This document shows positions 1 through 5,623 of a DNA stretch of 5,633 nt, one piece after another. The stretch covers positions 1 through 5,633 of the forward strand of contig JAJZEY010000321.1 in the NCBI GenBank assembly GCA_021805585.1, written 5' to 3'. The translations under genes and the position numbers were made by a program. The stretch comes from Planctomycetota bacterium (GTDB lineage: Bacteria > Planctomycetota > Phycisphaerae > WQYP01). The notes under the pieces are model-generated. The model ran no database searches. It saw only the letters and a list, made by a program, of their open reading frames with translations, and was not told where the DNA came from. Every line of letters begins with the position of its first letter. The stretch's first letter is position 1.

Positions 1-36
1 CCGATCTATGAGCGAAAAGCCAAGGAGAAAAAATGA
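1..36 (+). CDS. C-terminal end of upstream gene, probably succinate dehydrogenase flavoprotein subunit
   Basis: The first frame reads PIYERKAKEKK and stops at TGA 34-36. That stop overlaps the sdhB start by the ATGA arrangement (ATG 33-35, TGA 34-36), a sign of translational coupling. The tail is short, basic and not diagnostic. The assignment to SdhA (the FAD-binding subunit that oxidises succinate) rests on position only: the flavoprotein gene commonly sits directly before the iron-sulfur subunit gene, and the overlap implies equal stoichiometry. The sdhB ribosome site AAGGAG (22-27) lies inside these last codons. It could also be another sdh-operon gene, such as the membrane anchor. Confidence 0.55.
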   Translation, partial: PIYERKAKEKK

Positions 37-773
37 GTCAGCGCGAATTCAAGGTATGGCGCGGCGATGCCCAGGGCGGAAAGTTCGTCACCTATCCCGT
101 GGCGGTTGAGGAGGGCATGGTGGTGCTTGACGCCATCCATCAGATTCAGCGGCAGCAGGCACCGGACCTCGCCTGCCGTTGGAACTGCAAGGCCGCCAAA
201 TGCGGTTCATGCAGCGCGGAAGTCAATGGCAAGCCGCGATTGATGTGCAAAACGCGGCTTGATTCTCTTCCAGAGGATCAACCCGTCACCGTGCATCCGA
301 TGCGGGCATTTCCAATTATGCGCGATCTGGTGACGGATGTTTCTTGGAATTACAAAGTTAATAAAAAGATTCCTCCTTTCACACCCAAACCGGATACCCA
401 ATGGCTGATGAAACAGGAGGATGTGGACCGTGTGCAGGAATTCCGCAAGTGTATTGAATGCTTCCTCTGTCAGAATGTATGCCATGTGTTGCGCGAACAT
501 GACAAAAAAGAACAGTTCGCCGGGCCGCGGTTTTTTGTGCGAATTGCGAGCCTGGAAATGCACCCGCTGGACTCACTGGATCGGATTCCGCTGTTGAAAA
601 ACGACGCCGGTCTTGGCCTGTGCAACATTACCAAATGCTGTACGGAAGTCTGTCCTGAAGAAATTCACATTACGGACAACGCCATTATCCCCATGAAAGA
701 GCGGGTCGTGGACCGCTATTATGACCCGGTGCGGATTGTGATCCGCAAGCTCACCGGGAAAGACAAAAAGTAA
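33..773 (+). CDS. sdhB: Succinate dehydrogenase / fumarate reductase iron-sulfur subunit
   Basis: This 246-residue protein is the electron-wire subunit of respiratory complex II. It carries electrons from the FAD of SdhA through three iron-sulfur clusters to quinone at the cytoplasmic face of the membrane. The N-terminal ferredoxin-like domain holds the 2Fe-2S ligands C52, C57, C60 and C72 (C-x4-C-x2-C-x11-C). The C-terminal domain has C140, C143, C146 and C207 for the 4Fe-4S cluster, and C150, C197 and C203 for the 3Fe-4S cluster, by analogy with the E. coli spacing. Length fits the family. The run RWNCKAAKCGSC followed by NGKPRLMC resembles, from memory, the mycobacterial Sdh1-type subunit more than the E. 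coli type. AAGGAG at 22-27, five bases before ATG 33, fixes the start. It is the last gene of its operon, and no anchor gene follows. Extra cysteines C48 and C202 flank true ligands and may be unliganded. Succinate oxidation versus fumarate reduction cannot be told from sequence. Confidence 0.95.
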   Translation: MSQREFKVWRGDAQGGKFVTYPVAVEEGMVVLDAIHQIQRQQAPDLACRWNCKAAKCGSCSAEVNGKPRLMCKTRLDSLPEDQPVTVHPMRAFPIMRDLVTDVSWNYKVNKKIPPFTPKPDTQWLMKQEDVDRVQEFRKCIECFLCQNVCHVLREHDKKEQFAGPRFFVRIASLEMHPLDSLDRIPLLKNDAGLGLCNITKCCTEVCPEEIHITDNAIIPMKERVVDRYYDPVRIVIRKLTGKDKK

Positions 774-845
774 CCGCCAAAAATCAACACCGCCTGCGCC
801 CGGCGGCCCGGAGCGGATAAGGCTTCCAGCTGAAAAAATGCGGGC

Positions 846-867
846 ATCAGCCTTGCGCTGATATTTT
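846..867 (+). terminator. Hairpin between convergent genes, candidate bidirectional terminator
   Basis: ATCAGC (846-851) and GCTGAT (857-862) form a 6-bp stem with loop CTTGC, followed on the plus strand by ATTTT (863-867). It sits 73 bases after the sdhB stop and would end that operon. On the minus strand the same stem is followed, after seven bases, by six T residues (complement of A 833-838), so it may also act on the convergent gene, whose stop codon (847-849) lies within the stem. The stem is short and the T-run modest. A weaker GC hairpin, CCGCC 790-794 with GGCGG 802-806, precedes it. Confidence 0.5.
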
Positions 868-1455
868 AGCCTGGGCCTGCTTAAGAATCTGGTTCACCCG
901 ATGGTAAAGTGGGGCCAATACTTCCTGTGTCACCATGCCGTCAGGCACCATTACCACCGGTTTGATTTTGTTTTTCTTCTGAATGTGCAGCATAAGCGAC
1001 GGCTTGTCCGCAGGGCCGCTTTGCGGACGTTCCATGGTTACATCGGTAATATTTTTCCAGGCATATCGCCGTCCGCGTACATTAATGCAGTCCGCCCGTA
1101 CCACCGCTACGCAGCCGAGAACGGATTTAATAACCAGCATCATCTGCCCCGCGGCCATCAGAAGAATAACAGGGGCAAGCAGATGGGCGGCCTGCGGATT
1201 GGTAAACCGGAACCAATCAGGGCGGAACAACGCGATAACCGCCAGGGAACCGCCGAGCATGGCGATCACAACCGAGGACACCAGCCGCACCTTGGCCCAG
1301 AAGCGTATAACAGGCGGATGAATAAAAATCCGCTTATTTTCAATACGCCAGAATGTTTCATTCGGCGCGGTTCGCAGGCGGTTTACCATTAAGCATGTTC
1401 CATTCAAGAGCCATTGATGGCAATGCCCCGTTTCCAGTGGCCGCCGATTCTTCAT
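847..1455 (-). CDS. Unrecognised membrane protein with two helices and a possible PH-like tail
   Basis: I do not recognise this gene family with certainty. From the ATG at 1455 it encodes 202 residues. Two hydrophobic segments lie at about 55-77 and 88-116, separated by a short loop. The remaining 85 residues are soluble, with alternating hydrophobic positions, a YAWKNITDVTM stretch and a final amphipathic helix around 175-196. A short hairpin of two helices followed by a beta-rich tail with a 'W-x-x-I' turn resembles small bacterial membrane proteins with PH-like domains; this is shape similarity, not a match. The start is uncertain: neither ATG 1455 nor the in-frame ATG 1387-1389 (giving MVNRLRTAP, 180 residues) has a good ribosome site, and the first 22 residues look unlike a protein N-terminus, so the shorter form is plausible. 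It is convergent with sdhB and divergent from ftsH, so it probably has its own promoter. Role unknown. Confidence 0.75.
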   Translation of the reverse strand: MKNRRPLETGHCHQWLLNGTCLMVNRLRTAPNETFWRIENKRIFIHPPVIRFWAKVRLVSSVVIAMLGGSLAVIALFRPDWFRFTNPQAAHLLAPVILLMAAGQMMLVIKSVLGCVAVVRADCINVRGRRYAWKNITDVTMERPQSGPADKPSLMLHIQKKNKIKPVVMVPDGMVTQEVLAPLYHRVNQILKQAQAKISAQG

Positions 1456-1482
1456 CCCGCAGGCGAACCATCGGTCGCCCGC

Positions 1483-1522
1483 ATATTTCCGGATAATTCC
1501 GGGTATTTCCGAATATTTCCGG
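1483..1522. repeat. Four tandem copies of a 10-bp unit (consensus ATATTTCCGG)
   Basis: Units at 1483-1492, 1493-1502, 1503-1512 and 1513-1522 read ATATTTCCGG, ATAATTCCGG, GTATTTCCGA and ATATTTCCGG. The period is exactly 10 bases, about one helical turn, so every copy faces the same side of the DNA. It lies in the divergent region, just upstream of the minus-strand gene and directly before an extended -10-like motif on the plus strand. It could be a stacked protein-binding site or a simple slippage repeat. Confidence 0.8.
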
Positions 1523-1529
1523 CTGCCTA

Positions 1530-1538
1530 TGGTATGCT
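1530..1538 (+). promoter_or_regulatory. Possible extended -10 promoter element, upstream candidate for ftsH
   Basis: TGGTATGCT has the TG-N prefix of an extended -10 element and four of six matches to TATAAT. No convincing -35 box is present at the usual distance, where the 10-bp repeats lie instead. If active it would give ftsH a leader of roughly 255 bases containing the hairpins at 1623-1641 and 1653-1685. Weak evidence. Confidence 0.2.
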
Positions 1539-1622
1539 AATCCGCGAAATGCGGCAACCGGCTCGCGATTGCCCCATGCCGGGTAAAGCGTTGGCTAATG
1601 CGGTGGGTTGCGTGGAAAAATC

Positions 1623-1641
1623 CCAATTTCAGGAAAATTGG
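1623..1641 (-). other. 7-bp hairpin, possible minus-strand terminator
   Basis: CCAATTT (1623-1629) and AAATTGG (1635-1641) pair around a five-base loop. Read on the minus strand, the stem is followed by GGATTTTT (the complement of AAAAATCC), the order expected of an intrinsic terminator for transcripts heading towards the 847-1455 gene. The stem is A/T-rich and no minus-strand promoter upstream of it is evident, so the function is uncertain. Confidence 0.3.
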
Positions 1642-1652
1642 AGAATCCGGTG

Positions 1653-1685
1653 AATAACTTGCCGTAAAATAACGGATAAGTTATT
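1653..1685. promoter_or_regulatory. 33-base interrupted palindrome upstream of ftsH
   Basis: Outer arms AATAACTT (1653-1660) and AAGTTATT (1678-1685) are perfect 8-bp complements. Inner arms CCGT (1662-1665) and ACGG (1672-1675) add four pairs around a six-base AAAATA loop. No T-run follows on either strand, so it is not a typical terminator. It ends about 50 bases before the ftsH -10 box, a position suited to an activator or repressor dimer site. If transcribed from further upstream it would fold into a leader hairpin. Confidence 0.55.
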
Positions 1686-1712
1686 ACATAAAGGTTTAGA
1701 GAGAGGCGGGGA

Positions 1713-1741
1713 TTTTATTGTCCCGGCTGGCATACTATAAT
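1713..1741 (+). promoter_or_regulatory. Candidate sigma-70-type promoter for ftsH
   Basis: TATAAT at 1736-1741 is a perfect -10 consensus. The 17-base-spaced hexamer TTTTAT (1713-1718) is a poor -35 box, sharing only the two leading T residues with TTGACA. Transcription would begin near 1748 and give a leader of about 50 bases. I see no sigma-32-type heat-shock promoter and no CIRCE element. A weak -35 suggests dependence on an activator, perhaps through the palindrome upstream. Confidence 0.5.
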
Positions 1742-1789
1742 GAAACGACCGGCCAACCGACCAAGCGGATCGATTAACCGGGTATTGAA

Positions 1790-1793
1790 GAGG
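1790..1793 (+). promoter_or_regulatory. Ribosome binding site of ftsH
   Basis: GAGG, within AAGAGGT, lies six bases before ATG 1800 and fixes the start of the protease gene. Confidence 0.75.
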
Positions 1794-1799
1794 TAACTC

Positions 1800-3845
1800 A
1801 TGGCGGACCCCAAACCAGGCCCTTCAGGCAATCAACAAACTCCCGGCGGCGCACCAACTCCGCCGGACAACAAGCCAGGGCGTGACAAAAACAGCTTTCT
1901 TATGAGCCGCAGTACTTTGACCTGGCTGGTCATTATTACCGTGGTTTCCGTTTTACTGCTGCTTCTGAAAACCGGCGCTTCACCCAAGCAGGTGAACTAT
2001 GATGCCTATCAGAAACAACTGCAACTTAACAACATCAAATCGGTGGTGTTTCATCATGACGGCAGCATTATTTTCACACTTAACAAGCCTTTGCCCGGCG
2101 ACCCGGTCAACACCGCCTTGAAACTGGCAACCCGCCAGCCGCGGCGTTTTGTGGCCTGGGGTTGGAATAAAATAAGCCAGCAGATGGCGGCCCATGGCGT
2201 GACCTTTCATTATCACCCGAGCAATCAGTTGCTGTATATTTTTCTGGACATGCTGCCCTACCTGATTCTGGCCATTATCGTGTATTTTCTATTCGTGCGC
2301 CAGCTTCGTTCGGGCGGCGGTGGAATCGGTATGATCGGCAACTTCGGGCGCAGCCGCCATCGGCTGCTTTCCAAGGAACATACCAACGTGACGTTCAACG
2401 ATGTGGCGGGCATTCAGGAAGCCAAGGAAGAACTTTCAGAAATTGTCGAGTTCCTGAAAAATCCGCGGCGGTTTCAACGGCTGGGCGGACGAATTCCACG
2501 CGGCGTACTGCTGATCGGTTCTCCCGGTGTCGGCAAAACTCTGCTGGCCAAGGCCATTGCAGGCGAAGCGGACGTGCCGTTCTTTTCCATCAGCGGATCG
2601 GATTTTGTGGAAATGTTTGTGGGTGTAGGCGCTTCGCGCGTGCGGGACCTGTTTAAGACCGCCAAGGAAAGTTCGCCTTGCATTGTATTTCTGGACGAAA
2701 TTGATGCGGTTGGCCGCCGCCGCGGCAACGGCTTTTCCAGCGGCGGCCATGATGAACGCGAACAGACGCTTAATGCGATTCTGGTGGAAATGGACGGGTT
2801 TGATACCAACGATCAGGTCATTGTAATTGCCGCTACCAACCGGTCGGATGTGCTGGATCCGGCATTGACGCGGCCGGGCCGCTTTGATCGTCAGGTGACC
2901 GTGCCGTTGCCCGATATTAAGGGCCGCTATGAAATTCTTCAGGTTCACGCTCGCAAGGTGAAGCTTGGCCCGGATGTGGACATGCTGCGTCTTGCCCGGC
3001 AGACCCCCATGTTCAGCGGTGCCGACCTTGCGGCAATCATTAATGAATCGGCGCTTATTGCCACAATGCTGAATCGGGAAGCAATTGAAATGACCGATCT
3101 GGAAGAAGCACGCGATAAGATACGCTTCGGCAAGGCTCGACGCAGCCGCGTGGTGGATGAAGAAGAACGCGTTCTGACCGCATGGCATGAAGCCGGCCAT
3201 GCCGTCATTCAACACTTTGCGCCCGGTGCGGATCCGCTGCACAAGGTCACTATAATTCCGCGCGGCCCTTACGGAGGCGCAACATTTTCGTTGCCGGAAA
3301 AGGAACGCATGACCCACAGCCGCGGCTATCTGCTGGCGGAGCTTCGGATTCTGTTCGGCGGCCGCGTGGCCGAAGAGCTTTATCTTGGCGAAATTTCATC
3401 CGGGGCCAGCCAGGATATCAAACAGGCCAGCGCTATTGCGCGCGAAATGGTCTGCAAGCTGGGTATGAGCGATGCGCTTGGCCCAATACGCTTCGGCCAT
3501 GATGAAAATGCCAACTGGTTCGAAAGTCCGCGGGAATACAGCGATAAAACCGCCGAACTTATCGATAGTGAAGTACACCGCCTTATTACGACCGCCTATA
3601 CCGAGGCTCGCGGTATTCTGGTTGAGCGCAAGCGCGAACTAACCGATTTAAAGGACGCCCTTATCAAATATGAAACCGTCGACGCCGAAGATGTTAAACG
3701 CCTGATGTCCGGTCAGCCATTGTCTAAACCGACGGTCGGTGAACTGCTGGCTGCGGAACAGAAGCGAAGCGCCACCAGCGGCCTGTCGGCCACCGGCGAA
3801 TCTCCGGTGGCTCCGGGAATGGGCACGCTGCCGCAGCCGGGTTGA
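1800..3845 (+). CDS. ftsH: ATP-dependent zinc metalloprotease FtsH
   Basis: This 681-residue hexameric AAA+ protease of the inner membrane extracts and degrades misfolded membrane proteins and short-lived regulators. A Pro/Gly-rich cytoplasmic N-terminus (1-35) precedes helix 1 (about 39-57), a periplasmic domain (58-142), helix 2 (143-167) and a glycine-rich linker. The ATPase domain has Walker A GSPGVGKT (240-247), pore loop FVG (273-275), Walker B IVFLDE (295-300), sensor N347 and arginine fingers R358 and R361. The protease domain has HEAGH (463-467), with zinc ligands H463 and H467, catalytic E464 and probable third ligand D539. All key residues are present, so it should be active. Walker A differs from the usual GPPGTGKT but keeps the GxxGxGKT core. 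The protein is slightly longer than E. coli FtsH (644), mainly from both tails; residues 640-681 are low-complexity. Its own promoter and terminator suggest a single-gene unit. It may be one of several paralogues, as is common in planctomycetes. Confidence 0.97.
   Translation: MADPKPGPSGNQQTPGGAPTPPDNKPGRDKNSFLMSRSTLTWLVIITVVSVLLLLLKTGASPKQVNYDAYQKQLQLNNIKSVVFHHDGSIIFTLNKPLPGDPVNTALKLATRQPRRFVAWGWNKISQQMAAHGVTFHYHPSNQLLYIFLDMLPYLILAIIVYFLFVRQLRSGGGGIGMIGNFGRSRHRLLSKEHTNVTFNDVAGIQEAKEELSEIVEFLKNPRRFQRLGGRIPRGVLLIGSPGVGKTLLAKAIAGEADVPFFSISGSDFVEMFVGVGASRVRDLFKTAKESSPCIVFLDEIDAVGRRRGNGFSSGGHDEREQTLNAILVEMDGFDTNDQVIVIAATNRSDVLDPALTRPGRFDRQVTVPLPDIKGRYEILQVHARKVKLGPDVDMLRLARQTPMFSGADLAAIINESALIATMLNREAIEMTDLEEARDKIRFGKARRSRVVDEEERVLTAWHEAGHAVIQHFAPGADPLHKVTIIPRGPYGGATFSLPEKERMTHSRGYLLAELRILFGGRVAEELYLGEISSGASQDIKQASAIAREMVCKLGMSDALGPIRFGHDENANWFESPREYSDKTAELIDSEVHRLITTAYTEARGILVERKRELTDLKDALIKYETVDAEDVKRLMSGQPLSKPTVGELLAAEQKRSATSGLSATGESPVAPGMGTLPQPG
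3789..3811 (+). repeat. 8-bp inverted repeat inside the end of ftsH
   Basis: GCCACCGG (3789-3796) and CCGGTGGC (3804-3811) are perfect complements around a seven-base loop, within the last 20 codons of ftsH (the low-complexity tail). No T-run follows, so it is not a terminator. It may protect the 3' end of the message or slow ribosomes, or be a by-product of Gly/Pro/Ala codons. Confidence 0.5.
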
Positions 3846-3925
3846 CCGGCGGTTTGGGACCCTGAGCCCATAGCTTGGGCACATTTCCATGAAGCCTGAA
3901 AATCAGGGGATTATGTGAAGCGAGG

Positions 3926-3965
3926 GCCGACGACGGGCCAATAGCCTTGGCTGTCGGCATTTTTA
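3926..3965 (+). terminator. Intrinsic terminator of ftsH
   Basis: GCCGAC (3926-3931) pairs with GTCGGC (3953-3958). Inside it, GGCCAA (3936-3941) pairs with TTGGCT (3947-3952, one G-T wobble) around loop TAGCC, leaving a four-base bulge on one side. The roughly 12-bp stem is followed at once by ATTTTT. It lies 80 bases after the ftsH stop and 32 bases before the next gene. The 3' arm can pair instead with downstream sequence (CGGCAT 3955-3960 with ATGCCG 3965-3970). Smaller hairpins at 3866-3880 and 3895-3907 precede it. Confidence 0.8.
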
Positions 3966-3986
3966 TGCCGGCAGAGCGGTGTGCGC

Positions 3987-3990
3987 GGAG
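3987..3990 (+). promoter_or_regulatory. Ribosome binding site deciding the pseudopilin start
   Basis: GGAG lies seven bases before ATG 3998. It supports that start over the longer in-frame ATG 3947, which would fall inside the terminator hairpin and add 17 residues before the prepilin leader. Confidence 0.7.
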
Positions 3991-3997
3991 ACGACTG

Positions 3998-4969
3998 ATG
4001 GCGTTGAACCCAAAGCGACTGCTTCATCAGGACCGCGGACTTTCCCTGGCTGAGATGATCATTTTGCTCGTCATTCTGTTGATCAGCGCGGCTATTATTA
4101 TTCCGGGCGTTCATGAGGCGCGACAACGTATGACGCGCGCCGTATGCAGCGCTAATATCCGCGGCATTATTCAGGGTATGGTAATCTACGCCCAAACCAA
4201 TCAGAATACACTTCCCTGCGTGCCGCCGCCGCCCATTGCGGGAGTATTTCCGAATGGCCCGGCCGGGATAATCGCACAGATTAAGCCGAAAAGTCGCGCA
4301 GCGCTGGTGTATTCATTGTTTCATAATTCCTCCGCCTTCGGCAGCCCACTGGCATGTATGTGGCTGCTTGTGGCCCAGAAGTTCGCCAGACCCCGAGAAT
4401 TCCTTTGTCCCGCAGATCCCTTCGCGGTGGCACCATCACTGCTTTATTCCGATAAAGACCATTTCTATTCATGCTTTGGCGTGCCGGTTCCCGGCTATGG
4501 GGCATCGGGCTATGGTGTGGGGGAAAGCTATTCAATTTCTTTTCCGTGGGCGGGCCGAACGGTGGGGCCATGGTGGAATGCGAATGCCGACGCATCGGTT
4601 CCGCTGGTTTCGGATATGGCACCCATGCAGGACCCCAACAACGCCTACGGCGATTTTCAGCGCAATTGCAAGGTGCCGCGGGTAAATGCCTTTCCGAAAT
4701 TCATTTTTAACACTGGCAACTTCCGCGGCATCGGACAGAATGTCGGCTTCGGTGATTGCCATGTTGTTTTTGAAACCAGCCCGTATGTCGGGGAAAATCA
4801 TGACAACATATTCACCTGGGGAAGCAAGGCCGCCAACGCGGAATTGGGCGGAGGGAAAACCATTTTTGTCCGTCACAGTGTGGGCCGGGGGCCACGACGG
4901 TTATCCCCAAAAAAGCCGTATGACACTCGAATGGTTCCTGTGCGTTCGGTCATGACGGGGGCCTGGTAA
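3998..4969 (+). CDS. Pseudopilin-like protein with prepilin leader (planctomycete type)
   Basis: This 323-residue protein has a class III (prepilin) signal: basic leader MALNPKRLLHQDRG, predicted cleavage G14/L15, then LSLAE with the conserved glutamate E19 at mature position +5, and one hydrophobic helix (about 20-39). A prepilin peptidase would cut it and leave the helix in the inner membrane, with the rest outside the cytoplasm. C50-SANIRGIIQGM and the following YAQTNQN resemble the start of the globular domain in abundant planctomycete pseudopilins. FLCPAD (135-140) and the block GQNVGFGDCHVVFE (246-259) match the family's 'CPxD' and 'NVxFxDGHVxF' elements, although cysteine replaces the usual glycine. 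Such proteins occur in many copies per genome, mostly of unknown role; type II secretion or type IV-like filaments are only inferred. No secretion ATPase, platform or peptidase genes are nearby. The next gene is 35 bases away and probably co-transcribed. Confidence 0.88.
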   Translation: MALNPKRLLHQDRGLSLAEMIILLVILLISAAIIIPGVHEARQRMTRAVCSANIRGIIQGMVIYAQTNQNTLPCVPPPPIAGVFPNGPAGIIAQIKPKSRAALVYSLFHNSSAFGSPLACMWLLVAQKFARPREFLCPADPFAVAPSLLYSDKDHFYSCFGVPVPGYGASGYGVGESYSISFPWAGRTVGPWWNANADASVPLVSDMAPMQDPNNAYGDFQRNCKVPRVNAFPKFIFNTGNFRGIGQNVGFGDCHVVFETSPYVGENHDNIFTWGSKAANAELGGGKTIFVRHSVGRGPRRLSPKKPYDTRMVPVRSVMTGAW

Positions 4970-5004
4970 CGCTTGGTCTAAAGGTCATTTGCGAGATACT
5001 TAAA

Positions 5005-5412
5005 ATGAATCGGACCAGCGGGCAACAATTGGAAAAATCGTCCTGGGCGGTGCGGCCCGCCTTTTTGCGGTCAATCGCGGTTGTGATGGCGGCCCTGTTC
5101 GGTGCGGCTTACGCGCTGTTGCATACGCCGGCATTCCGGGATTTGGCCTGCCCGCTTGCCCCATCTGTTTTCTTATTTCTTCGTGAAAAATTAGGAAATG
5201 TCGCCCCGTGGCCTTGGGCACTTGCAGCGCTCCTTGGCTGGGCTTGCGTGGTGGCATTTCCGTTCGCGGTTTGTGTTGCCGTTTATGACTTTGTGTTGTT
5301 GCGCCGCAAAAATATCAATCGCTGGTGCTTGGTTCTTTCGGTTTCTATTGTCGTGGTAATTGCCCTGATTGTATGTGTCTCCGGGTTTTTAATGCCCGCC
5401 GCCGGCGGATGA
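5005..5412 (+). CDS. Small unrecognised three-helix membrane protein
   Basis: I do not recognise this 135-residue protein. It is mostly hydrophobic, with likely membrane helices at about 21-39, 68-96 and 107-129, a short polar N-terminus, and a basic loop RRKNINR (100-106) between helices 2 and 3, which by the positive-inside rule should face the cytoplasm. There is no catalytic motif, signal peptide or metal site. The sequence starts 35 bases after the pseudopilin stop with no terminator between, so the two genes are probably one operon. The ribosome site is weak (GAGA at 4993-4996), so translation may depend on the upstream gene. The reading frame ends cleanly with TGA 5410-5412 ahead of a terminator at 5565. 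It may be a partner of the pseudopilin in the envelope, but that rests only on position. Confidence 0.75.
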   Translation: MNRTSGQQLEKSSWAVRPAFLRSIAVVMAALFGAAYALLHTPAFRDLACPLAPSVFLFLREKLGNVAPWPWALAALLGWACVVAFPFAVCVAVYDFVLLRRKNINRWCLVLSVSIVVVIALIVCVSGFLMPAAGG

Positions 5413-5490
5413 TATTTGACCTGAGAACCAAAAGCATACGCGATAAATTGCCATACGCCTGCGGCTTGGGAAAAAAGGGCTAAATTGTTG

Positions 5491-5570
5491 GCAAATTTGC
5501 GGCAAACCTAGGCGAACTTGAGCCATCGGGGGCGAACCTGAGCGAGCTGGGGCGAACCGGGGTGATACCA
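5491..5570. repeat. Degenerate 10/20-bp tandem repeat (core GGCGAACCTG)
   Basis: Consecutive 10-base blocks begin GGCAAACC (5501), GGCGAACT (5511), AGCCATCG (5521), GGCGAACC (5531), AGCGAGCT (5541), GGCGAACC (5551) and GGTGATAC (5561). The best match is at 20 bases (5511, 5531, 5551), with a weaker 10-base period. The preceding block GCAAATTTGC (5491-5500) is a perfect palindrome. The array lies after the last gene and runs into the terminator. It may be a phased binding array, or part of a dispersed intergenic repeat. No gene is visible in 5413-5633 on the plus strand. Confidence 0.65.
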
Positions 5571-5587
5571 GGCCGCTTGGTATTTTT
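5565..5587 (+). terminator. Intrinsic terminator of the pseudopilin operon
   Basis: ATACCAGG (5565-5572) pairs with CTTGGTAT (5576-5583, one G-T wobble) around loop CCG, followed by an uninterrupted T-run (5583-5587). It lies 150 bases after the stop of the three-helix protein, so the transcript would include the repeat array. Confidence 0.75.
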
Positions 5588-5602
5588 CCACCCCGCAGGC
5601 GG

Positions 5603-5623
5603 CGGAAGTCCTTCGGGCCTCCG
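5603..5623. repeat. GC-rich hairpin at the window edge
   Basis: CGGAAGTCC (5603-5611) faces GGGCCTCCG (5615-5623) around loop TTC, pairing at eight of nine positions including one G-T wobble. No T-run follows. With the repeat array before it, this looks like a REP-like intergenic element, though only one copy is seen here. Confidence 0.4.

Noticed and set aside
901..1392. 163-codon plus-strand ORF opposite the minus-strand membrane protein
   Set aside because: The product is rich in H, R and N with no hydrophobic organisation, while the opposite strand gives clear membrane helices; it is a shadow.
1542..1554. CCGC / GCGG four-base hairpin upstream of ftsH
   Set aside because: Too short to separate from chance in GC-rich DNA.
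1414..1653. 79-codon plus-strand ORF in the divergent region
   Set aside because: It overlaps the start of the minus-strand gene, runs through the 10-bp repeat, has no ribosome site and its product shows no protein-like pattern.
2436..3317. 293-codon minus-strand ORF inside ftsH
   Set aside because: It lies wholly opposite the conserved AAA+ and protease domains of ftsH; composition is that of an antisense shadow.
3947..3997. Longer pseudopilin start at ATG 3947
   Set aside because: This ATG is inside the ftsH terminator hairpin, has no ribosome site and would put 17 extra residues before a normal prepilin leader; ATG 3998 has GGAG at the right distance.
5416..5447. Promoter-like TTGACC (5416-5421) with GATAAA (5442-5447), which could drive a small RNA ending at the 5587 terminator
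   Set aside because: The spacing is 20 bases, too long for a good sigma-70 promoter, and nothing between shows a conserved RNA fold.
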